Shown here one piece after another: positions 42,531 to 52,467 of a DNA stretch of 64,000 bases. The notes under the pieces were generated by a model. That model worked only from the letters and a program-made list of their open reading frames with translations. It made no database searches and was not told where the DNA came from. The stretch is from assembly GCA_016795105.1 (NCBI GenBank), contig JAEUIH010000027.1, positions 23,313-87,312 on the forward strand. The letters run 5' to 3'. The translations under genes and the position numbers were made by a program. Origin of the DNA: Planctomyces sp. (GTDB lineage Bacteria > Planctomycetota > Planctomycetia > Planctomycetales > Planctomycetaceae). Positions within the stretch are counted from its first letter, which is position 1. Every line of letters starts with the position of its first letter.

Positions 42531-43592
42531 ATGAAAACGATCGTTACAGTTTCGAGATCAATCCGAGTCTGTGAGTCCACGAATGCTCCCGAAGGCTGGA
42601 ACGACTATCTTCGTCGGTGGGGATACGATGGCTTCCACCTGCGAAGTGAGTGGTCGACGATTTTTGCAAGTGCTCTGCGGCACCGACCGCACCATTTATG
42701 GGTGGAAGACTCCGGTCGAATCACGGGAGTGCTGCCGCTGATGTACGTAGCAGGACCGCTGTTTGGACGATTTCTGGTGAGTCAGCCGTATTTGAATACT
42801 GGTGGAGTTCTGGCTGATTCCGGAGATGCCGAAGCGATGCTGATTGAGTCGGCCGTGCAGCTCGCAGAAAAGCTGGATGTTCGACATCTGGAACTGCGGC
42901 ATGAAAAGCGGATCGATCATCCGGCACTCAACGGTGTAAATACCGAAAAAGTGCATATGCGGCTCACACTGCCATCGACCAGCGAAGAGCTATGGGAAGG
43001 ATTGAAGTCCAAGCTTCGAAGTCAGGTTCGAAAGCCGCTGAATGACCCCGGTCTTGTCGCTCATTTTGGGCATCTTGAACGGCTGGATGAGTTTTATTCG
43101 ATCTTCTGCCAAAATATGAGAGACCTCGGCACACCTCCGTTCAGCCGGACTCTGTTTCGGGAAATGCTGAAGCAGTTTGGAGAACAAGCTGAGATTTGTA
43201 CCGTCACTTTTCGGGAAACCCCAGTAGCTTCCGGATTGATCGTGCATGGACCGGATGTGACTCTGATCCCCAGTGCCAGTTCGCTTCGCGAGTTCAACCA
43301 TACCAGTTGTAACATGCTGATGTACTGGCATGTTCTGAAACGATCGGTAGACCGAGGTCAAAAGGCTTTTGACTTTGGACGCAGTACACTGGGAAGCGGT
43401 ACTCACAAGTTTAAAGAACAATGGGGGGCAGAAGCATATCCTGCAGTCTGGCAGTACGCTTCGCGAACCGGAAAAATCTCTGAAATGCGGCCCAACAGTG
43501 GCAAATACGATCGAATGATCGAGACGTGGAAGAAGCTGCCGGTTTGGTTTACCAGACTGATCGGTCCTGAAATTGTGCGGGGAATTCCCTAG
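42531..43592 (+). CDS. FemAB-family acyl/aminoacyltransferase
   Basis: 353 aa GNAT-like protein. Family segments: DGFHLRSEWSTIFASALRHR, GRITGVLPLMYVAGPLFGRF, VSQPYLNTGGVLADSGDAEA, LWEGLKSKLRSQVRKPLNDP, FYSIFCQNMRDLGTPPFSRT and FDFGRSTLGSGTHKFKEQWG. This is the profile of FemAB-related proteins of exosortase-associated (XrtA/PEP-CTERM) loci, which are thought to attach amino acids or acyl groups to an exopolysaccharide or its carrier. It ends the run of polysaccharide genes. Confidence 0.88.
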   Translation: MKTIVTVSRSIRVCESTNAPEGWNDYLRRWGYDGFHLRSEWSTIFASALRHRPHHLWVEDSGRITGVLPLMYVAGPLFGRFLVSQPYLNTGGVLADSGDAEAMLIESAVQLAEKLDVRHLELRHEKRIDHPALNGVNTEKVHMRLTLPSTSEELWEGLKSKLRSQVRKPLNDPGLVAHFGHLERLDEFYSIFCQNMRDLGTPPFSRTLFREMLKQFGEQAEICTVTFRETPVASGLIVHGPDVTLIPSASSLREFNHTSCNMLMYWHVLKRSVDRGQKAFDFGRSTLGSGTHKFKEQWGAEAYPAVWQYASRTGKISEMRPNSGKYDRMIETWKKLPVWFTRLIGPEIVRGIP

Positions 43593-43813
43593 ATCTGTTA
43601 CCCGCGAGGGAGGCTCCGGAATCGGATTTAACGATTCTGACAACCACTAAGTGTGGGTGTTTTGAATCGTCTTTTGTTCGAGAGCCGGGATCCCATTTGA
43701 TTCGTTTTTGGAACTATGCTCGATTGTACCGGGGGAAACTCAGCATGCCTGAGGATACCCGGGGCTGCGGCTTCCCCTAAGTGATTTTGTAATGTCGTTG
43801 TGCAGGACGTGCT

Positions 43814-45385
43814 ATGTCGTCACACGTGACGGGTTCCACCGATTCGGTTCTCGACGAAATACGGTCGACAATTGCATCATTTGAATCACTGCGATCAGCG
43901 GCTTCCGCTCGACGAAAACTGACAGATGCTGACTCGATTGGATCGCAAGACAGTCCGGTTGTGCCAGAGCGTTCACACGTCAACACTCCACAACCTGTTG
44001 TTCCAGTGGCTTGTCCAGCTCAACCCGTTGTCCAGCCGAAGAAACCGGATCCGTTCTACTTCCTGAATGCCAAGTCACTGCCCCGGAAGACGTTCGAATA
44101 CAAGGAATCAGAGCCAGACACTGATGGGACAGAAGAACTTCTGAAGAGTGAAGTTGCACCGGTGTCTACCCTGCCGAAAGCTCCGACGGTTCATGTGTCT
44201 CAGCGAGCCGTTGACAAGTCCGCAAAGATCATGATCGTGGACGACGAGCCGCTCAACGTTATGACATTCCGTCAGCATCTGAAGATGGAAGGTTATGAGA
44301 ATTTCATCACGACCAGCAACGCTCGCGAAGCACTGCAACTGTTGAGATCTCAATCGCCCGATGTGTTGCTGCTGGATATTCGAATGCCGCAAATCAGCGG
44401 CCTGGACATACTGCGTGTTGTAGGTCTTGACCCCATTTTGCAGCATATTCCGGTACTGATTCTCACCGCAGCCTCAGATCCGGCAACTCGAAAAGAGGCG
44501 CTGGATCTGGGCGCCAGCGACTTTTTGCAGAAACCGATTGATCCAAACGAACTGTTGCCTCGTGTGCGAAATGCGCTTGTAATCAAAAAGCACTACGACC
44601 TGGCGGCGAGTGAGGCGGCTCGACTTGAACAGCAGGTGGAACGTCGAACTCGCCAGCTGGATGCAACACGCCAGCAGTTGATTCTATGTCTGGCACGAGC
44701 TGCCGAGCATCGCGACAACGATACAGGAAATCACGTAATTCGAGTCGGTCGCTATACGTCTCTTATTGCAAAGCAGATGGGATACCCGGAGCATCATCTG
44801 GAAATGCTGGAACAGGCGGCTCAGCTTCATGATGTAGGCAAGATTGGCATTCCGGATTCGATCCTTTTTAAACCCGGACGACTCGCGGTTGATGAGTATG
44901 AAATGCTGAAGAGACACTGTGCTCTCGGAAAGCAGATCATAGAACCCATTTCGGAAAAGGAATGGAACATCCTCAAGACGCATACGCGAATCGGCGAAAG
45001 TATGCTGCACGTTCGATCGTCGTCACTGCTCATGCTGGCTGCGAGGATTGCACAAACTCACCATGAACGCTGGGATGGCACCGGTTACCCGCTTGGCCTG
45101 CAGGGCGAAGACATCCCGTTTGAAGCAAGACTCGTGGCCGTTGCCGACGTCTTTGATGCACTCTCCAGCCGTCGACCTTACAAAGAACCATTTCCACGAC
45201 AGAAGTGCTTTGACATCATCGCAAAAGGGCGAGGTACGCAATTTGACCCCGCTGTTGTCGATGCATTTTTTGAATGCTCCGAACAGATCATTGAGGTCCA
45301 GTTGCTGTTGATGGACGAAGAGGATCGAGTCCCTAAAGGGGAATGGAAGTCAGCGGCCGGCGCCGAGCTGGTCGATGACTTCTAA
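43814..45385 (+). CDS. Response regulator with HD-GYP phosphodiesterase domain
   Basis: 523 aa. A low-complexity N-terminus (1-130) precedes a receiver domain (about 138-252: IMIVDDEPLNVMTF, phosphoacceptor Asp188 in LLLDIRMPQ, conserved Lys in FLQKPIDP). A coiled coil (265-290) follows, then an HD-GYP domain (about 292-500: HVIRVGRYTSLIA, LHDVGKIGIPDSIL with H339-D340, HHERWDGTGYPLGL, VADVFDALSSRRPYK). It probably degrades cyclic di-GMP when phosphorylated. The third residue of the GYP signature is present (GTGYP). AGGAC lies 5 nt before the ATG. Convergent with thrS. Confidence 0.93.
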   Translation: MSSHVTGSTDSVLDEIRSTIASFESLRSAASARRKLTDADSIGSQDSPVVPERSHVNTPQPVVPVACPAQPVVQPKKPDPFYFLNAKSLPRKTFEYKESEPDTDGTEELLKSEVAPVSTLPKAPTVHVSQRAVDKSAKIMIVDDEPLNVMTFRQHLKMEGYENFITTSNAREALQLLRSQSPDVLLLDIRMPQISGLDILRVVGLDPILQHIPVLILTAASDPATRKEALDLGASDFLQKPIDPNELLPRVRNALVIKKHYDLAASEAARLEQQVERRTRQLDATRQQLILCLARAAEHRDNDTGNHVIRVGRYTSLIAKQMGYPEHHLEMLEQAAQLHDVGKIGIPDSILFKPGRLAVDEYEMLKRHCALGKQIIEPISEKEWNILKTHTRIGESMLHVRSSSLLMLAARIAQTHHERWDGTGYPLGLQGEDIPFEARLVAVADVFDALSSRRPYKEPFPRQKCFDIIAKGRGTQFDPAVVDAFFECSEQIIEVQLLLMDEEDRVPKGEWKSAAGAELVDDF

Positions 45386-45409
45386 GCAATCTCGAAGCCG
45401 TTCATGCAA

Positions 45410-47608
45410 TCAGTATTCGTTCTGTGCTCCGCTTTCCCCTTCGATTCCGCTGAAGGTTGCCTGAGCGATTTGTCGAATCACTCGGTGATCACGCTCTTCT
45501 TTAAGGCGTTCGATGGCAGCTTCGAGAGACATAACTCCAAGGTCTCCATCAATCCGGCAACGAACAGCAACTGCGTTGTTCTCGGCTTCTTTCGGTCCGC
45601 AGACCAGCATATAAGGAATGAGTTCCAGCTGAGCATCTCGAATCTTGGCCTGCACTCGAGCGCTCTGCAGATCCGTTGAGACTCGGAACCCCTGGGCTCG
45701 CAGTTTGTCAGCCACAGTCTTTGCGTAGTCATCCGTCTTTTCACTGAGCGGCAGGACGCGGATCTGCTCCGGTGCAAGCCAGAGCGGGAATGCACCAGCA
45801 AAGTGTTCGATGAGCATTCCGACGAAGCGTTCCATGGATCCGAACGGGGCGCGGTGAATCATCACAGGCCTGTGAGACCGGTTGTCAGCTCCCGTATACT
45901 CCAGCTGGAATCGTTCCGGCAGATTGTAGTCGAGCTGGACAGTTCCAAGCTGCCACTCCCGTCCCAGACAGTCCTTGACCATGAAGTCCGCCTTCGGCCC
46001 ATAGAAAGCGGCCTCGCCAGGCATCTCGATGAAATTCAGGCCCATCTCGGTCAGCACTTTGCGGAGTGCGTTTTCAGCGTTCGTCCAGTTCTCCTCACTG
46101 CCGACATACTTATCACTGTTTGGGTCACGCATCGACAGCTGAACACGGTAGTCCTTGAGTCCAACAGCATCGAGTACAAACTGAACGAGCTTGAGGGTAT
46201 CTCGGAATTCCCCTTCGACCTGCTCTGACGTGCAGAAGAGATGTGCATCGTCCTGAGTCAGTCCGCGAACTCGCAGCATTCCGTTCAGTTCACCCGACTG
46301 TTCATGTCGATATACGGTTCCAAATTCAGCGAGTCGCACTGGAAGATCGCGGTAGCTGCGCTGCATTGCTTTGTACATTTGAACGTGATGCGGACAGTTC
46401 ATTGGCTTGAGCAGGAATCGCTCCTGCTGCTTTTCCCATCGACGCAGAACCTCCCGCTTCTCGTCGGCAGAACCACCCGCCGGGAATTGTTCAACGGCGA
46501 ACCCAAGCACCTTTGCAGCGTCGAGCAGTTTCTTCTCATCCTCCGGGGTCGGAGGAGTCAGCTCTTCATCGCGAGGGTCAAGCCTGCGGATCCAGTGGTC
46601 CACAAGCTGGCCGGCTGGGTGTCCGAAGATCGGCGAGAACTGTGAATCGCGATAATATGGGAAGTGGCCGCTGGTCTCGTACATTTCCACACGACCAATA
46701 TGAGGCGAATAGACTGGCTGATAGCCTCGCTTCAGAAGTTCCCCTTTGATGAATTCTTCCAGCGATGCTCGAATCGTCGCACCTTTGGGAAGCCAAAGGC
46801 AAAGTCCCTGTCCAACATCCGGGTTGATGGAAAACAGACCCAGTCGCTTGCCAAGAACTCGATGGTCCCGTTTCTTTGCTTCCTCAATCTGATCGAGGTA
46901 TGCCTTCAGGTCTTTACGATCAAACCAGGCAGTGCCATAAACTCGCTGAAGCTGTTTTCCGGCCGCGTTGCCCTTCCAGTATGAGCCCGCCACGCTGAGA
47001 ATCTTAAAGGCCTTGATCTTTCCCGCATGAGGGATGTGAGGGCCTCGACAAAGGTCCACAAACTCACCCTGCCGATAGAAGCTGAGTGATCCATGTTCGG
47101 CAAGTCCCGTGCGAATGTGTTCAACCTTCAGATCCTGTTTCAGGTCACTGCAGAATTGAATGGATTCGTCGCGCGTCATAGAAAAGCGTTCGAAGGGCTC
47201 AGCTTCATCGATGATCTTCTGCATTTCAGCTTCGATTCGAGGGAAGTCGTCTTCGCTGATCGGGGTCTGCAGATCAAAGTCATAGTAGAAGCCATTTCCC
47301 AGAGTTGGCCCGAACGCGAGACCAACACCCGGAAACAGACGCATAACGGCCCTCGCCATAACATGAGCACAACTGTGTCGCAAAACACCAAGTGCTTCTG
47401 CGTCTCGTTCAGTGATCAGTTTCAGGGGGACTGGTCGCTGTTCGGTGAGGTCCTTCAGGGGACGCATCGCGTCAACCACTGTGCCTTCGATACTGGCGGC
47501 GATCGTGGCTTTGGCAAGACGTTCGCCGATACCAGCGGCCACGTCGAGTGCAGATGCCTGATCGGATTGTTCGAGCAGAGTACCGTCCGGGAGTTTTACC
47601 TGAATCAT
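45410..47608 (-). CDS. thrS: Threonine-tRNA ligase
   Basis: 732 aa class II synthetase, slightly longer than the E. coli enzyme (642 aa). It has the TGS domain ([13 protein letters not shown]), the editing domain [16 protein letters not shown], and [15 protein letters not shown]. The catalytic core contains the zinc-binding [11 protein letters not shown], then [30 protein letters not shown] and [20 protein letters not shown]. The anticodon-binding domain ends with [15 protein letters not shown]. It charges tRNA-Thr. No ribosome site is obvious, but the TGS domain starts at codon 2, which fixes the start. Confidence 0.97.
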   Translation of the reverse strand: MIQVKLPDGTLLEQSDQASALDVAAGIGERLAKATIAASIEGTVVDAMRPLKDLTEQRPVPLKLITERDAEALGVLRHSCAHVMARAVMRLFPGVGLAFGPTLGNGFYYDFDLQTPISEDDFPRIEAEMQKIIDEAEPFERFSMTRDESIQFCSDLKQDLKVEHIRTGLAEHGSLSFYRQGEFVDLCRGPHIPHAGKIKAFKILSVAGSYWKGNAAGKQLQRVYGTAWFDRKDLKAYLDQIEEAKKRDHRVLGKRLGLFSINPDVGQGLCLWLPKGATIRASLEEFIKGELLKRGYQPVYSPHIGRVEMYETSGHFPYYRDSQFSPIFGHPAGQLVDHWIRRLDPRDEELTPPTPEDEKKLLDAAKVLGFAVEQFPAGGSADEKREVLRRWEKQQERFLLKPMNCPHHVQMYKAMQRSYRDLPVRLAEFGTVYRHEQSGELNGMLRVRGLTQDDAHLFCTSEQVEGEFRDTLKLVQFVLDAVGLKDYRVQLSMRDPNSDKYVGSEENWTNAENALRKVLTEMGLNFIEMPGEAAFYGPKADFMVKDCLGREWQLGTVQLDYNLPERFQLEYTGADNRSHRPVMIHRAPFGSMERFVGMLIEHFAGAFPLWLAPEQIRVLPLSEKTDDYAKTVADKLRAQGFRVSTDLQSARVQAKIRDAQLELIPYMLVCGPKEAENNAVAVRCRIDGDLGVMSLEAAIERLKEERDHRVIRQIAQATFSGIEGESGAQNEY

Positions 47609-47743
47609 GGGGTCAAAGCGTTCTGAAAAAGTAGTTGGCTGCTTCCGAATGACTCATACGAGAAGCCATCGGAGCAAACCTGCAGACACCAAAGTCGGGT
47701 TATAGTTCGCTCAGGGCAGGGACACAACAGTAGTTCACCCGGC

Positions 47744-48988
47744 TTAACCCAGCACTATCCCAGCCACGCAGGCCGTCATAAAGCAGGCGAGAGCCCCCCC
47801 AATCATGGCTCGCAGCCCAAGTTCGGAGAGTTCTTTTCGACGTTCCGGGACGAGTCCCCCGATTCCACCGACCTGGATCCCAATCGATGCCAGGTTTGAG
47901 AATCCGCAGAGTGCGAATGTCAGAATCGCCTGAGTTCTCTCCGAAAGATGCATTGCGGGATCTGCAGATTTCTGCCAGTCCGACAATCGCTGGTATGCGA
48001 CGAATTCGTTGGCGATCGTCTTGAGTCCCAGTAACTCACCCGACCGCATGCACTCATTCCATTCAATACCCATGAGCCATGCGAGCGGTGAAAACAGATA
48101 ACCGCAGGCTTTTGAGAACGTCAGCCCGGCAGGGTCCTTGACTCCAGCAAGATTCTGAAGTTTGAGGGACGTTGCTTCAAGGAAGTAGTCAAACATCGCA
48201 ATGAGTGCGAGAAAAGCAATCATCATTGCACCGACATTCAGAGCCAGCTTCAACCCCTCAGAGGCACCGACTGTGGCTGCTTCAATCACGTTGGTTGTGA
48301 GCCTGGGTAATTCATGCCGGGTATTGCCGGCAGTTTCCGGAGTCTCCGTTTCGGGTTCCATCACCTTTGCAATCAATAGTCCCGCCGGCGCAGAAATGAC
48401 CGATGCTGTGACGAGGTGGCCGGCACTGATGCCCATGCCGACATAGGCTGCCATCACGCCTCCCGCAACAGTTGCAAACCCCCCGATCATGATCGCCATG
48501 AGTTCCGAGCGAGTCATCTTTGGGAGATAGGGCAGCACCACAAGTGGGGCCTCAGTCTGGCCGACGAAAATATTCGCAGCGGCAGACAGGCTCTCTGCTC
48601 CTGATGTCTTTAATGACCACTGCATGACTACTCCAAGGCCACGCACGATCAGTTGCATGATTCCCAGGTGATACAGGACACTCATCAGTGATGAAAAAAA
48701 GATGATGGTGGGAAGGACCCGGAATGCAAAGTAGTAATCCGTGTACTTATCTCCAAACACGAATTTGCATCCCGCGTCCACAAAGCTGAGCAGTTGAGTA
48801 AAGAAGTCACCAATGGCAGTAAAGATAATCTGGCCTGTTGATGTCCCCAGGATCAACTGACAGAGCACGACCTGAAGTACCAGGCCCGAAATGACGATTC
48901 GCCACGGAAAGAGTCTCCGATTGGAACTGAGCAGCCATGCAATGAACACCATGACCAGAAGTCCAAATGCTGCAATTGCCTGATGCAT
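47744..48988 (-). CDS. Concentrative nucleoside transporter (NupC/CNT family)
   Basis: 414 aa polytopic membrane protein. The start at 48988 (MHQAIAAFGLLVMVFIAWLL) begins with the first helix; the frame to 49156 adds an unlikely leader. CNT signatures: VLPTIIFFSSLMSVLYHLGI, FVGQTEAPLVVLPYLPKMTR, SELMAIMIGGFATVAGGVMA and TFALCGFSNLASIGIQVGGI. It couples uptake of nucleosides to a Na+ or H+ gradient. It is a monocistronic minus-strand gene divergent from the DUF1080 gene. Confidence 0.93.
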   Translation of the reverse strand: MHQAIAAFGLLVMVFIAWLLSSNRRLFPWRIVISGLVLQVVLCQLILGTSTGQIIFTAIGDFFTQLLSFVDAGCKFVFGDKYTDYYFAFRVLPTIIFFSSLMSVLYHLGIMQLIVRGLGVVMQWSLKTSGAESLSAAANIFVGQTEAPLVVLPYLPKMTRSELMAIMIGGFATVAGGVMAAYVGMGISAGHLVTASVISAPAGLLIAKVMEPETETPETAGNTRHELPRLTTNVIEAATVGASEGLKLALNVGAMMIAFLALIAMFDYFLEATSLKLQNLAGVKDPAGLTFSKACGYLFSPLAWLMGIEWNECMRSGELLGLKTIANEFVAYQRLSDWQKSADPAMHLSERTQAILTFALCGFSNLASIGIQVGGIGGLVPERRKELSELGLRAMIGGALACFMTACVAGIVLG

Positions 48989-49177
48989 CGACGAAAGCCT
49001 GAAACGGAGAAAACAGTGTGTGCCGGAGATGGTATTCGGGAACGGATTTTGTGAATGTCGAGTGAATCCTGCAAGCAGCGGGACTCTATCATTTACCCCC
49101 GATTTACAACGGACTACGATGTACACCACGGATATTTGTCCACCGTCACTCCGCAATGCTCATCAGGATCGTTTGCA

Positions 49178-49876
49178 ATGATCACCCACTTCCGCCGATC
49201 TCTCCTCCTTGTTCTCCCCGCGACCTTACTGTTCTCCAGTCAGTCAGCCTCTGCACTTGATGATAAAAACGCTGAAGCGGTCAAGCCCGGCGCAGAGGCA
49301 TCTGCGAAGGAGGAGGAAGGTTGGATGCCGTTGTTTAACGGCAAGGATCTTGAAGGCTGGAAGGTGACGAATTTCGGGGGTGAAGGTGATGTGTTTGTCG
49401 AAAACGGCGAAGTGGTGATTACGCAGGGAGCAGACCTGAGCGGAATTCACACCGAGAAGACCATTCCAAAGATCAACTACGAAGTCGTCTATGAAGCTCA
49501 GCGAGCGGCAGGAAGTGACTTCTTCGCCGGAGTAACATTCCCGGTTGGCGAATCCACCTGTTCGCTGATTCTTGGTGGCTGGGGTGGCGGAGTCTGTGGT
49601 TTATCAAGCCTGAACGGGCTGGATGCGTCGGAGAATCAGACAAGCACTTACCAGGAGTTCGAGAAAGGTAAGTGGTACAAAGTTCGACTTGTCGTGAAAG
49701 AAGATAAGATCGAAGCATGGCTGGATGACAAACAAATCGTCGACTGCGAAACAAAAGGTCAGAGGATCACGGTTCGGTTTGAAGTCGAGAAATCCAAGCC
49801 TTTCGGTTTTGCGACCTGGCAAACCACCGGTCGAATCCGTAACGCAAAGATCCGTACTCTGCCCGCTCCGAAGTAG
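49178..49876 (+). CDS. Exported DUF1080 (3-keto-disaccharide hydrolase-like) protein
   Basis: 232 aa from the ATG at 49178 (AGGATC 8 nt upstream; signal RRSLLLVLPATLLFSSQSASA). The open frame from 49055 overlaps the divergent transporter's upstream region and is not used. A single LamG-like DUF1080 domain follows: WMPLFNGKDLEGWKV, FVENGEVVITQG, DFFAGVTFPVG, GKWYKVRLVVKEDKIEAWLD and FGFATWQTTGRIRNAKIRTL. Members act on keto-sugars in some bacteria; the function here is unknown. Confidence 0.92.
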   Translation: MITHFRRSLLLVLPATLLFSSQSASALDDKNAEAVKPGAEASAKEEEGWMPLFNGKDLEGWKVTNFGGEGDVFVENGEVVITQGADLSGIHTEKTIPKINYEVVYEAQRAAGSDFFAGVTFPVGESTCSLILGGWGGGVCGLSSLNGLDASENQTSTYQEFEKGKWYKVRLVVKEDKIEAWLDDKQIVDCETKGQRITVRFEVEKSKPFGFATWQTTGRIRNAKIRTLPAPK

Positions 49877-49897
49877 TTCATCGATCGTCCAAAGTAC

Positions 49898-50024
49898 TCA
49901 TCATACTCCGTCGTGATGACGAACCCCCGGCTGTGATTCTGATTGGAGCCACGGCTGACCAGTGGTGGGCGTTGGATCGCGGAGCGATCCACAACGATGT
50001 TGACAGGCAGAAATGTCCACCCTA
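49898..50024. repeat. REP-C and degenerate REP-A at the convergent gene ends
   Basis: REP-C at 49898-49919 (TCATCAT-ACTCC-G-TCGTGATGA, preceded by AAAGTAC and followed by CGAA, matching the inverted copy at 30561-30582 over about 35 bp). A diverged REP-A at 50002-50024 (GACAGGCAGAAATGTCC then ACCCTA) contains the stop codon of the minus-strand TPR gene. Confidence 0.7.
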
Positions 50025-51362
50025 TTGCTGGGACGCTGGATCTCCCGGGATGCCGCCCTCAGTTGCTGGAGTTGATGGCGTCTGACTGCGGAACGCGGCC
50101 GTCGAGACGAGTTCCGGTTTGGGGGTATAAAGGGCGTTGATCTTTGCAGTCACAGGGCTGCCGTAAGTTTTCGAGTCAATCCGGGCAGCAGTGCCATACC
50201 AGAATCGGGCCTGTTCGTAGAGACCTGCTTCGGCGGCGAGATCCCCGACAGCAATTCGACCTTCGATGTCGGAAAGGCCGTCAAGCACGGTGAGTCTCTT
50301 CTCGGTGTACTGTTTCTTCAGGTCGAAGAGTTGAGTTGCATTCTGTTCGAATAGAGCAGCTTCATCGTCTTTGCCGAGCGTCTTTGCGATTTCTGTCAGC
50401 AGTTGATAGTACTCGGCATCTCGCGTGTATGTCGCCAGAATATCTTTGAGTCCCGGATAGACTTCTTCACACTTTCCCTTCCCGTTTTTGAGTGCGAGTC
50501 GAGCAAGTATTTTTTGAACCTGAACGTCGATCCCCATCGACATTTTTGCTTTTTCGGTGATCTGCATCGCACCTTTTTCGTCACCAGTTGCCAGAAGTGC
50601 TTCTGCTCGAGCCGCTTCTTTGGCAGGGACGTCTTCTGCGGATTCGACGTACTTCAGCGCTTTTTCGAAGTCGCCCAGCTTGATGTAGCACTGGACCAGC
50701 TTGAGAGTGCTCATCCCGGTCGTAGGGTCACCCGGGTTTCCTTCAATGGCATTGATGAAATACGGAACGGCTTCTTCGTAGCGATCGAGGTCGAACAGGA
50801 TATTGCCGATCAGGCCACTGGACGTTGATGCTTCAGGAGTTTTCTTTTCGATGAGCACATTGAGGTATGACAGAGATTCGTTAAGTGCACCCATTTCAAA
50901 CAGCTGGTTTCCCAGCAGAGACACTGCATATGTGTTTGATTCGTCTTCCCTGACTGCTTCGCGCAGAACTTCCACGCACTTCATGCGATTACCGCTTTTG
51001 GCGTGCGCCTGAGCAAGGTATGACAGAGCCTTCGAACGTACAGATGCTTCCTTGGATGCTTCTTCGAGGATGGGAACCGCGAGTTTTGGGCGATTCTTTA
51101 GCAGGATCAGCATTCCTTCGAGCAACTTTGTTTCGGCTGCTTTGGATGGAATCTTCTTCAGCTGATTAACAGCTTTCTCCATCTCGAGCTGATTCATCGC
51201 CTTGTAGGCCGTGTTCGCATCTGTCACGAACTTGTCGCCATCGGGGGGTACCAGACTGTTGATGACAGCCAGAAGTACACCGGCTCCCAGGACGAACATA
51301 ATCGCCCAGAGCCACCATGGGACGCCGCTTTGAACACGCGGTTGAATCGGAGCTTTTGACAT
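50022..51362 (-). CDS. Membrane-anchored tetratricopeptide repeat protein
   Basis: 446 aa from the ATG at 51362; the frame to 51509 would put a basic leader before the anchor. A membrane helix at about 18-39 (WLWAIMFVLGAGVLLAVINS) is followed by TPR-like helical pairs: NTAYKAMNQLEMEKAVNQLK, SKALSYLAQAHAKSGNRMKC, VSLLGNQLFEMGALNESLSY, IGNILFDLDRYEEAVPYFIN and KLVQCYIKLGDFEKALKYVE. The C-terminus is proline-rich. It is probably a periplasmic scaffold. The stop codon lies within a degenerate REP-A hairpin. Confidence 0.85.
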   Translation of the reverse strand: MSKAPIQPRVQSGVPWWLWAIMFVLGAGVLLAVINSLVPPDGDKFVTDANTAYKAMNQLEMEKAVNQLKKIPSKAAETKLLEGMLILLKNRPKLAVPILEEASKEASVRSKALSYLAQAHAKSGNRMKCVEVLREAVREDESNTYAVSLLGNQLFEMGALNESLSYLNVLIEKKTPEASTSSGLIGNILFDLDRYEEAVPYFINAIEGNPGDPTTGMSTLKLVQCYIKLGDFEKALKYVESAEDVPAKEAARAEALLATGDEKGAMQITEKAKMSMGIDVQVQKILARLALKNGKGKCEEVYPGLKDILATYTRDAEYYQLLTEIAKTLGKDDEAALFEQNATQLFDLKKQYTEKRLTVLDGLSDIEGRIAVGDLAAEAGLYEQARFWYGTAARIDSKTYGSPVTAKINALYTPKPELVSTAAFRSQTPSTPATEGGIPGDPASQQ

Positions 51363-51728
51363 AGCGAAAAAACTCAGGTGATCATAAAGATGACAGCGAA
51401 ACAGGAAACTCCTGGCGAGCACCAAACGTAGGCGAACGCGAAACACGACGCTACGGTCGAAAGCAATATTGTTCCGGCTTTGCCGTGTTCGTTCCAGATT
51501 CTCGACCACCTTTCGGCTGATTCTGGCCGAATCGGACCGTCAATCCCGGACGAACTGAACAAATCGCGTCGTCCGAACTACGCTAAACAGCGTTCCAGCA
51601 TTGGAAAATACTTGACTTTTGCGATCATCTTTCGCTGAACGAGTCAAAAAACAGTCAATTGGCCCCAATTTTTACGGTTTCCTGGCGAACCAAAGCCCGA
51701 AACAGCCCGCATACAAAGGATTTACAGA

Positions 51729-52202
51729 ATGATCTCTGACGAACTTGAACGACTCCAGCGATTGCGAAATGAAGGAAGCTTGTCGGAGGAGGAATTTCAC
51801 CAGGCCAAGCAGCGACTTTTGGCATCGGAATCCGGAAAGAACCCCGGTGGGTTGATTCAGGGCATGAATCCGAACACCTGGAACATGCTGATGCACCTTT
51901 CTCAACTCCTGGTTGCTGTCGGCGGGATCGGTATTGCCGCACCTATTGTGATGTGGGCACTGAGTAAAGATCAGTCGGCCGAAGCGAATCGCCACGGTCT
52001 GGTGATCATCAACTGGCTAATCAGCAGCCTGATTTACAGCTTTGTGGGGGCGATCCTGATCATGGTTGTGATCGGAATCCCACTGCTATTCGCTTTGTTC
52101 GTGGCGTCCATTGTGTTCCCAATCATTGGCGGAATGAAGGCAAACAACGGAGAAGTCTGGCGGTATCCTCTGTCGATCGATTTCTTCCGTCCACCGGCTT
52201 AG
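51729..52202 (+). CDS. SHOCT and DUF4870 domain membrane protein
   Basis: 157 aa. Residues 4-33 are a SHOCT motif (LERLQRLRNEGSLSEEEFHQ then AKQRLLA), a short domain linked to oligomerisation or membrane localisation. The rest is DUF4870: LMHLSQLLVAVGGIGIAAPI, NRHGLVIINWLISSLIYSFV, and a last hydrophobic stretch ending IGGMKANNGEVWRYP. Three to four membrane helices. Divergent from the TPR gene with 366 bp between starts. Confidence 0.92.
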   Translation: MISDELERLQRLRNEGSLSEEEFHQAKQRLLASESGKNPGGLIQGMNPNTWNMLMHLSQLLVAVGGIGIAAPIVMWALSKDQSAEANRHGLVIINWLISSLIYSFVGAILIMVVIGIPLLFALFVASIVFPIIGGMKANNGEVWRYPLSIDFFRPPA

Positions 52203-52277
52203 CTGAACGGGGAACATGCTTCCCAAACGCTCCGGTTGACGGTACTTTATGCAGCAGTCGGGCATTGCCCGGCATCC

Positions 52278-52351
52278 GTCTCGGTAGCTCAATTGGATAG
52301 AGTGTCGGCCTCCGAAGCCGAAGGTTGTGGGTTCGACCCCCGCCCGGGACA
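52278..52351 (+). tRNA. tRNA-Arg (anticodon CCG)
   Basis: Complete cloverleaf: acceptor GTCTCGG/CCGGGAC with one T-G pair, D arm TAGCTCAATTGGATAGAG, anticodon stem TCGGC/GCCGA enclosing loop CTCCGAA (anticodon CCG, reads CGG), T arm GTGGG-TTCGACC-CCCGC and discriminator A. The 3' CCA is not encoded. Confidence 0.95.
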
Positions 52352-52467
52352 TTCTGCATTCAGGTGAAGGACCTTCCTTGCGGCGAAGTAGTGCTTGCAA
52401 TCGATCACGAGCACGAACCGCTGGAGGACGTCGCATCGTGTAGAAGTCACGGAAGAGGTCAACGCGA

